Assembly (NCBI GenBank): GCA_913046805.1
Contig: CAJWTA010000037.1
Coordinates: 1 to 9,942 of the forward strand
DNA from: an uncultured Fidelibacterota bacterium
GTDB taxonomy: Bacteria; Marinisomatota; Marinisomatia; Marinisomatales; TCS55
DNA: 9,942 bases
Direction: 5' to 3'
Notes under the pieces: model-generated
The model's input: only the letters and a program-made list of their open reading frames with translations
Told to the model about the DNA's origin: nothing
Databases searched by the model: none
Shown here: one piece after another, positions 5,856 to 9,942 of the stretch
Layout of the letters: each line of letters begins with the position of its first letter
How positions within the stretch are numbered: the first letter of the stretch is position 1
Made by a program: the position numbers and the translations under genes

Positions 5856-8758
5856 CTTTCACGTAATTCAAGATTTTGATTTTGCTGAGTTAGTCCAACT
5901 GCCTCATATACAGATGAATGAAGACGTTGCCTCCAGTCAAAATAGCTTTTCTTTTTATATGAACGATTAGGATGGACTGCATTGGTCAATAAAATAACGA
6001 ATAATTGATTTTCTTTATCAATCCAAAGAGAGGTACCCGTGTAGCCAGTGTGGCCAAAGCTACTATCAGAAAGATAAATTCCACCGGAAGACTTACCTGA
6101 TGGCGTATCCCAGCCTAATCCATAAGATGAGCTTTCCATTATTTGAGATCTTGAAGTAAAATCTAAAACTGTTTGTTCGTTGAAGACTCTTTTCCAGCCA
6201 TACCTACCACCATTTAACATCATCTGCGAAAATATAGCTAAATCTTTAGCGGTTGAGAACAGACCTGCGTGACCCGCAACGCCTCCTAAGCTATACGCAT
6301 TTTCATCATGTACAAAACCTTTGATTAACTTATTATGAAATAAGCTATTTTCAGTGGGAACAACTCGATTTATTTTTTTGGTTGGAGGGTTATAAAAAGT
6401 AGACGACATACCTAGCGGATTAAAAACAACTGAATCTACGTAAACATCCAAGGGTGTTTTTGTAATATTTTCAATTACCTTTCCAAGCACAATTAGACCT
6501 ACATCTGAATAAATCGTTGAATCATTTAACCCAACAATAGGCTCCGTATTAAAGATTGAATCAATTCGCGCCTGTCGTGTTCCTTCAATTTTAAAATACT
6601 GCTTAAAAGGTGGTAAGCCACCAGTATGCGTAATTAGATGTCTAATTGTTGTGTTTCTTTTTTGCGTATAATGCGATTTTTGTTTTCCAATAAATTCTGG
6701 CAAATATTGAATAACCATATCATCTAAATTTAATTTATCTTCATCAACTAATTTCATAATTGCAGAAGTAGTGGAGACTGCTTTAGTGATTGATGCGAGA
6801 TCAAAAATATTTCCTTTCGTTACAGATTTCTTTTTTGAATAAGTATGAAAGCCAACTGCTTCATGTAAAAATATTTTACCATCTTTCGCAGCAAGGATTA
6901 CGCCACCTGGAAAAGCAGAATCACTAACTGCTTGCTTAAAAAAATCTTTAACCGGTTCAATATCTACAGCTATTTCATCGGATCGAATTCGAATTAATTC
7001 TGTTCCAGGTTCAGGAGCCTTTTCTTTTTGACTCCAAGGCAAAGATTCTATTTTAAAACCTGAGCCTCTACTAGCAATATCCGGAATAGTCACTGGCAAT
7101 ATCCCCCCTGCAGGTGTTTTGCCCATTAAAAAATCAGCAACTGCATTTTGCATAAGAGAGCTACCTTTATAAGCACAAATATATACCGGTGATTTTGGAA
7201 AATCTTGAATCAAATAAGGGCTACCAAAGCTTGTCACAATGAGCTTGTCGGTCTTAAGTATTAATTTATTTATTAAATCTGCCTCAACCTTTGGCAAGAA
7301 AATATTGTCTTTCCATTCAACAGGATTTGCAAATGCATTTACAAAAACTATTTTATCATTTGGTATCTCATTTATAATATAATTTGCAATTTCAAGACTA
7401 TCAGACTTGTCAATTTGAAAAGACTTTATCTTTCTTTTTCCTTGCCTGATCTTTTTTGTTAGTATGCTTTCTGTGTGATTATTTGGTCCATCATAAAGAT
7501 CGATTACATATATTTCATCGTCAAAATTCGGATTTAAAGGCAAAATATTATTATTATTTCTAACTACTGTAAGAGCTTTTGACGCTATCTCTTGTGCAAT
7601 TTCAAAATTTTCTTTTTGCCCCATCATAGTGTGAGTCTTATCTATTGAAATGAGTCGTTCTCTATGAAGCCCTATTTTGTGTTTCATTTTTAAAATTTTG
7701 GTAACGGATGAATCGATACGACTTTCCTTTATAATGCCTTTGATAACCGCTTGCTCAACAAGGTCAATGGACTCCTTCATTTTGTTATTTTGAATAATGA
7801 TATCTGCTCCAGCATTTATTGTTTGAATCAAAGCATAACTATCTGAATAGTTTTTAATTATTCCCCCCATGCCCATTGCATCCGTTATTACGACTCCATT
7901 AAATCCAAGACTATCTTTGAGAATATCATTAATCCAAAACGATGATAATGTTGCTGGTTCATCCGCATTTTTCTGATAATCAGGAGCGTTGACGTGGGCA
8001 ACCATGATAGCGTCTACACCAGATTTTATTGCATTTGAAAACGGAGGAAGTTCAACGTTCCAAAGTCTTAGAGAGTCGCTTGGTATTTGAGCTAACGCTG
8101 AATGAGAATCTGTTTCCGTATCTCCGTGTCCTGGGAAATGCTTTGCAGTAGCTAACATCCCGTAATCATGAATACCGCGGATAAACTCTTTTGAATATCG
8201 ATCAACAGAGTCTGGATGTTCGCCAAATGATCTTGTATTGATAATTGGATTTTTAGGGTTATTATTCACATCTACAACTGGAGCTAAGTTAAAATGCATT
8301 CCAACGGACCGGCTTTCAATTGCGGATATCATTCCTGCTTGGTACGCGTACTTGGGATTACCTGTTGCTGAAATAGCCATCATTGGAGGTAGCGTGACAG
8401 CGCCAGGATATCTTCTACCGAGACCTGATTCAATATCACCTTCTACCAACAATGGTACTTTTGAAAGTTTTTGCATCTCGTTTAATATCGTTAGAGCACT
8501 GCCAGCCTCACCGAACCAAATATGCACAATACCAATTCCGTCAGATTTCAAAAGAGCCTCAATTTCATTCCATTCTTCACTCTTAAAATTGATAAACTTC
8601 ATGTTCATTCGATAAACCATCATTTGGGCTATCTTCTCACGCAAACTTAGCTTTTTGAGTGTACGCTCTACCCAAGCTGAATCAGTTGTTGTAATTGTAC
8701 TGATCCCAGAGCAGGACAAAATAATTAGGGATAATAATATTATAAAAATCTTATGCAT
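5840..8758 (-). CDS. Lipoprotein fusion: NagZ-like GH3 beta-N-acetylglucosaminidase plus serine beta-lactamase-like domain
   Basis: This is a two-enzyme envelope lipoprotein. Residues 1-16 are a clear signal ending in ILSC16. The GH3 TIM-barrel (about 30-365) has RRYPGAVTLPP (115-125), NTRSFGEHPDSV (174-185), and the NagZ signature K206-H-F-P-G-H-G212 with D217-S-H219, whose Asp-His pair serves as general acid/base in NagZ enzymes. The likely nucleophile is D293 in VITDAMGM. A second GH3 domain spans about 385-570. The C-terminal part (about 600-960) is a class C beta-lactamase/DD-peptidase fold with intact motifs S656-x-x-K659, Y750-S-D752 and H903-T-G905. All catalytic residues are present, so both halves may be active. 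Expected roles are release of GlcNAc from muropeptides by GH3 and an esterase or DD-peptidase action by the other half. This domain order is known from Bacteroidota proteins of similar length. It is the first gene of the minus-strand block, with ATG at 8758 and no good Shine-Dalgarno site. Confidence 0.92.
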   Translation of the reverse strand: MHKIFIILLSLIILSCSGISTITTTDSAWVERTLKKLSLREKIAQMMVYRMNMKFINFKSEEWNEIEALLKSDGIGIVHIWFGEAGSALTILNEMQKLSKVPLLVEGDIESGLGRRYPGAVTLPPMMAISATGNPKYAYQAGMISAIESRSVGMHFNLAPVVDVNNNPKNPIINTRSFGEHPDSVDRYSKEFIRGIHDYGMLATAKHFPGHGDTETDSHSALAQIPSDSLRLWNVELPPFSNAIKSGVDAIMVAHVNAPDYQKNADEPATLSSFWINDILKDSLGFNGVVITDAMGMGGIIKNYSDSYALIQTINAGADIIIQNNKMKESIDLVEQAVIKGIIKESRIDSSVTKILKMKHKIGLHRERLISIDKTHTMMGQKENFEIAQEIASKALTVVRNNNNILPLNPNFDDEIYVIDLYDGPNNHTESILTKKIRQGKRKIKSFQIDKSDSLEIANYIINEIPNDKIVFVNAFANPVEWKDNIFLPKVEADLINKLILKTDKLIVTSFGSPYLIQDFPKSPVYICAYKGSSLMQNAVADFLMGKTPAGGILPVTIPDIASRGSGFKIESLPWSQKEKAPEPGTELIRIRSDEIAVDIEPVKDFFKQAVSDSAFPGGVILAAKDGKIFLHEAVGFHTYSKKKSVTKGNIFDLASITKAVSTTSAIMKLVDEDKLNLDDMVIQYLPEFIGKQKSHYTQKRNTTIRHLITHTGGLPPFKQYFKIEGTRQARIDSIFNTEPIVGLNDSTIYSDVGLIVLGKVIENITKTPLDVYVDSVVFNPLGMSSTFYNPPTKKINRVVPTENSLFHNKLIKGFVHDENAYSLGGVAGHAGLFSTAKDLAIFSQMMLNGGRYGWKRVFNEQTVLDFTSRSQIMESSSYGLGWDTPSGKSSGGIYLSDSSFGHTGYTGTSLWIDKENQLFVILLTNAVHPNRSYKKKSYFDWRQRLHSSVYEAVGLTQQNQNLELRERWLQK

Positions 8759-8819
8759 ATTATTATAAAAATTACCTTTACTTCCCTGATTAAATCTTTA
8801 ACTTTATTAAATTAATTAT
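8759..8819. promoter_or_regulatory. Divergent spacer, probable two-way promoter region
   Basis: These 61 AT-rich bases separate the diverging GH3 genes and are the only intergenic space long enough to hold promoters. On the minus strand a TATAAT lies at 8767-8762, only 3 bases before the fusion gene's ATG, which would give an almost leaderless message if used. On the plus strand TAACTTTA at 8799-8806 resembles the Bacteroidota -7 element TAnnTTTG with one mismatch, but no matching upstream TTG is seen. AATTAATT (8810-8817) is a short palindrome next to the plus-strand ATG. In DNA this AT-rich all three could be chance; the promoter role rests mainly on position. Confidence 0.4.
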
Positions 8820-9872
8820 ATGAATACCTTATCATCTGATATCTCAAAATTAGTTGGTCGAATGATCATTGTTGGGCTAAAGGGCCACGAAGAAAAGGAT
8901 GTATATAATTTTTTTGATGAAAATCGCAATTATCCAGTTGGTGGCATTATCCTTTACGATGAAGATATTACTACTACACCTTCATCACCTCACAATATAC
9001 GATCTCCTGAACAATTAAAAGATTTCACAAAATGTCTTCAGGATCTCAGTCCAGACCCACTGATTATTGGGATAGATCAAGAGGGAGGTAAGGTAAATAG
9101 ATTGAAAAAGGATTATGGTTTTAAAGATTCCATAACCATGGCAGCAATTGGAAATATTAATGACCTTGAAAGAACAGCAACAGAGTCAAATCGAACAGTA
9201 CAAACATTAAAAGAATGCGGTATTAATTTAAACTTTTCACCGGTACTTGATCTTAATATATCACAAGACAATATTGTTACTGCAAAAGAACGCGCGATCT
9301 CTTCAAATCCAAAAACTGTAACAGATCACGCAAAAATAATAATGAACTGTCATCATGAAAACAACGTAATTGCTGTAGGAAAACACTTTCCAGGGCAAGG
9401 GAGCTCAATCGGCGATACTCATGAAGGTTGGGTTGATGTAACTAATTCATGGTCCAAAGAGGAATTAATACCCTACAAAAACCTTATCGAATCTAATGAT
9501 ATCTTAGCCGTTATGACATCACACTTGTTTAATAAAAATCTAGATGCTAAGTATCCTGCAACAATTTCAAAAAAGATTGTAGATGGTCTTCTTCGCAAAA
9601 AATTAAATTTCAAGGGTGTAGTTATTAGTGATGATCCTCAAATGAAAGCGCTTTCAAAAAAATATTCGTTAAAAAAATTGATTGAGTTAATGATTAACGC
9701 TGGCGTTGACATATTTTGTTTTGGTAATAATATGGTTTATGACGCAAGTATTGTAAAAAGAATCCATCGTTCAGTTTTAGAGTTAATAAATGAAGAGAGA
9801 GTGCAAATTTCAATGTTACAAAGAGCCAACGAGCGAATTACCACTTTAAGAAACAAGATCGGACTAAAATGA
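8820..9872 (+). CDS. GH3 glycosidase, cytoplasmic NagZ-like
   Basis: This is a single-domain GH3 enzyme of 350 residues, the usual NagZ size, with no signal peptide, so probably cytoplasmic. Motifs are IDQEGGKVNRL (85-95, Lys91 where NagZ normally has Arg), FSPVLDL (139-145), K188-H-F-P-G-Q-G194 with D199-T-H201, and VISDDPQM (268-275), where D271 is the likely nucleophile. The Asp-x-His pair of the NagZ acid/base loop is kept, but Gln193 replaces the His of the usual PGHG. The pattern G-D-T-H-x-G with VISDD resembles a GH3 subgroup distinct from classical NagZ, so the substrate could be a GlcNAc-MurNAc (or anhydro) disaccharide or another beta-glycoside. It diverges from the GH3 fusion gene and overlaps the kinase-like gene by 4 bases (ATGA). 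No Shine-Dalgarno site is seen before the ATG. The GH3 call is secure; the NagZ activity is probable. Confidence 0.85.
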   Translation: MNTLSSDISKLVGRMIIVGLKGHEEKDVYNFFDENRNYPVGGIILYDEDITTTPSSPHNIRSPEQLKDFTKCLQDLSPDPLIIGIDQEGGKVNRLKKDYGFKDSITMAAIGNINDLERTATESNRTVQTLKECGINLNFSPVLDLNISQDNIVTAKERAISSNPKTVTDHAKIIMNCHHENNVIAVGKHFPGQGSSIGDTHEGWVDVTNSWSKEELIPYKNLIESNDILAVMTSHLFNKNLDAKYPATISKKIVDGLLRKKLNFKGVVISDDPQMKALSKKYSLKKLIELMINAGVDIFCFGNNMVYDASIVKRIHRSVLELINEERVQISMLQRANERITTLRNKIGLK

Positions 9873-9942
9873 GAGTTATAGGTATTGATGGTGGAGCTTC
9901 TAAAGTTGCTGGGGCAGTTGTGACTAAAATTGATAGCAAGAC
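9869..9942 (+). CDS. Probable sugar kinase, ASKHA fold, BadF/BadG-type (5' end only)
   Basis: Only 24 codons lie in the window, starting at an ATG that overlaps the GH3 stop. They encode MRVIGIDGGASKVAGAVV followed by TKIDSK. The I-D-G-G-A-S-K pattern at residues 6-12 is the phosphate-1 loop of the actin/hexokinase/Hsp70 fold. The G-G-A-S/T-K form fits BadF/BadG-type GlcNAc/MurNAc kinases somewhat better than ROK kinases, which usually read D-I-G-G-T-K. In this setting a cytoplasmic kinase acting on MurNAc or GlcNAc after import is the natural guess. The fragment is too short to settle the family or substrate. Confidence 0.55.
   Translation, partial: MRVIGIDGGASKVAGAVVTKIDSK

Noticed and set aside
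5707..5970. Plus-strand open frame of 87 codons
   Set aside because: It lies opposite the DUF1460 signal region and the end of the GH3 fusion, both well supported; there is no family resemblance.
8238..8615. Plus-strand open frame of 125 codons
   Set aside because: It is antisense to the GH3 barrel, where strong family motifs are encoded on the minus strand; the translation looks like a shadow.
5840..8758. Antibiotic-resistance beta-lactamase
   Set aside because: The beta-lactamase-like part is fused to a GH3 enzyme and sits among wall-recycling genes, so a wall peptide or ester role is more likely than drug resistance.
3587..9942. Sialic acid utilisation cluster (SSS carrier plus kinase)
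   Set aside because: No sialidase, lyase or epimerase is visible, and the neighbours are wall enzymes; it remains only a minor alternative for the carrier's substrate.
1..9942. tRNA, rRNA, CRISPR arrays, insertion sequences or phage genes
   Set aside because: No such structures, spaced direct repeats, terminal inverted repeats or transposase-like proteins were seen on either strand.

Overview
The window is AT-rich and almost entirely coding. It carries seven complete genes plus a fragment at each edge. Together they read as a peptidoglycan (murein) breakdown and amino-sugar salvage locus. Five of the proteins start with short lipoprotein-type signal peptides. The protein families are an NamZ/DUF1343-type enzyme, a DUF1460 amidase, a large GH3 to beta-lactamase-like fusion, a PqqB-like metallo-hydrolase and an SSS symporter. 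With poor Shine-Dalgarno sites and low G+C, this suggests an uncultured Gram-negative of the Bacteroidota/FCB group (Bacteroidota, Balneolota or Marinimicrobia-like). This placement is an inference from gene style; no taxonomic marker is present.

Layout. Left block, plus strand (1-3605): the tail of an unknown gene, then a lipoprotein exo-muramidase-like enzyme (NamZ family, GH171), a PBP4/DacB-type DD-carboxypeptidase/endopeptidase lipoprotein, and a PqqB-like metallo-beta-lactamase-fold lipoprotein. Each gene overlaps the next by 4 or 8 bases. Middle block, minus strand (8758 down to 3587): a 972-residue lipoprotein with a NagZ-like GH3 part and a serine beta-lactamase-like part, then a DUF1460 cysteine amidase lipoprotein, then a sodium:solute symporter. 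The two blocks converge and overlap by 19 bases. Right block, plus strand (8820 to the end): a second GH3 enzyme without a signal peptide, then the first 24 codons of a probable sugar kinase of the ASKHA fold. The middle and right blocks diverge from a 61-base spacer, the only real intergenic region in the window.

How the genes may work together (inference). Outside the cytoplasm, the NamZ-like enzyme would remove MurNAc from the non-reducing end of glycan strands and the lipoprotein GH3 would remove GlcNAc. The PBP4-like and DUF1460 enzymes would trim or detach the peptides. The SSS symporter would import a released product with sodium. The cytoplasmic GH3 would finish disaccharide cleavage, and the kinase at the right edge would phosphorylate the sugar. 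An etherase (MurQ) would be the expected next step and may lie beyond the window. The PqqB-like protein has no obvious role in this scheme and is the main unknown.
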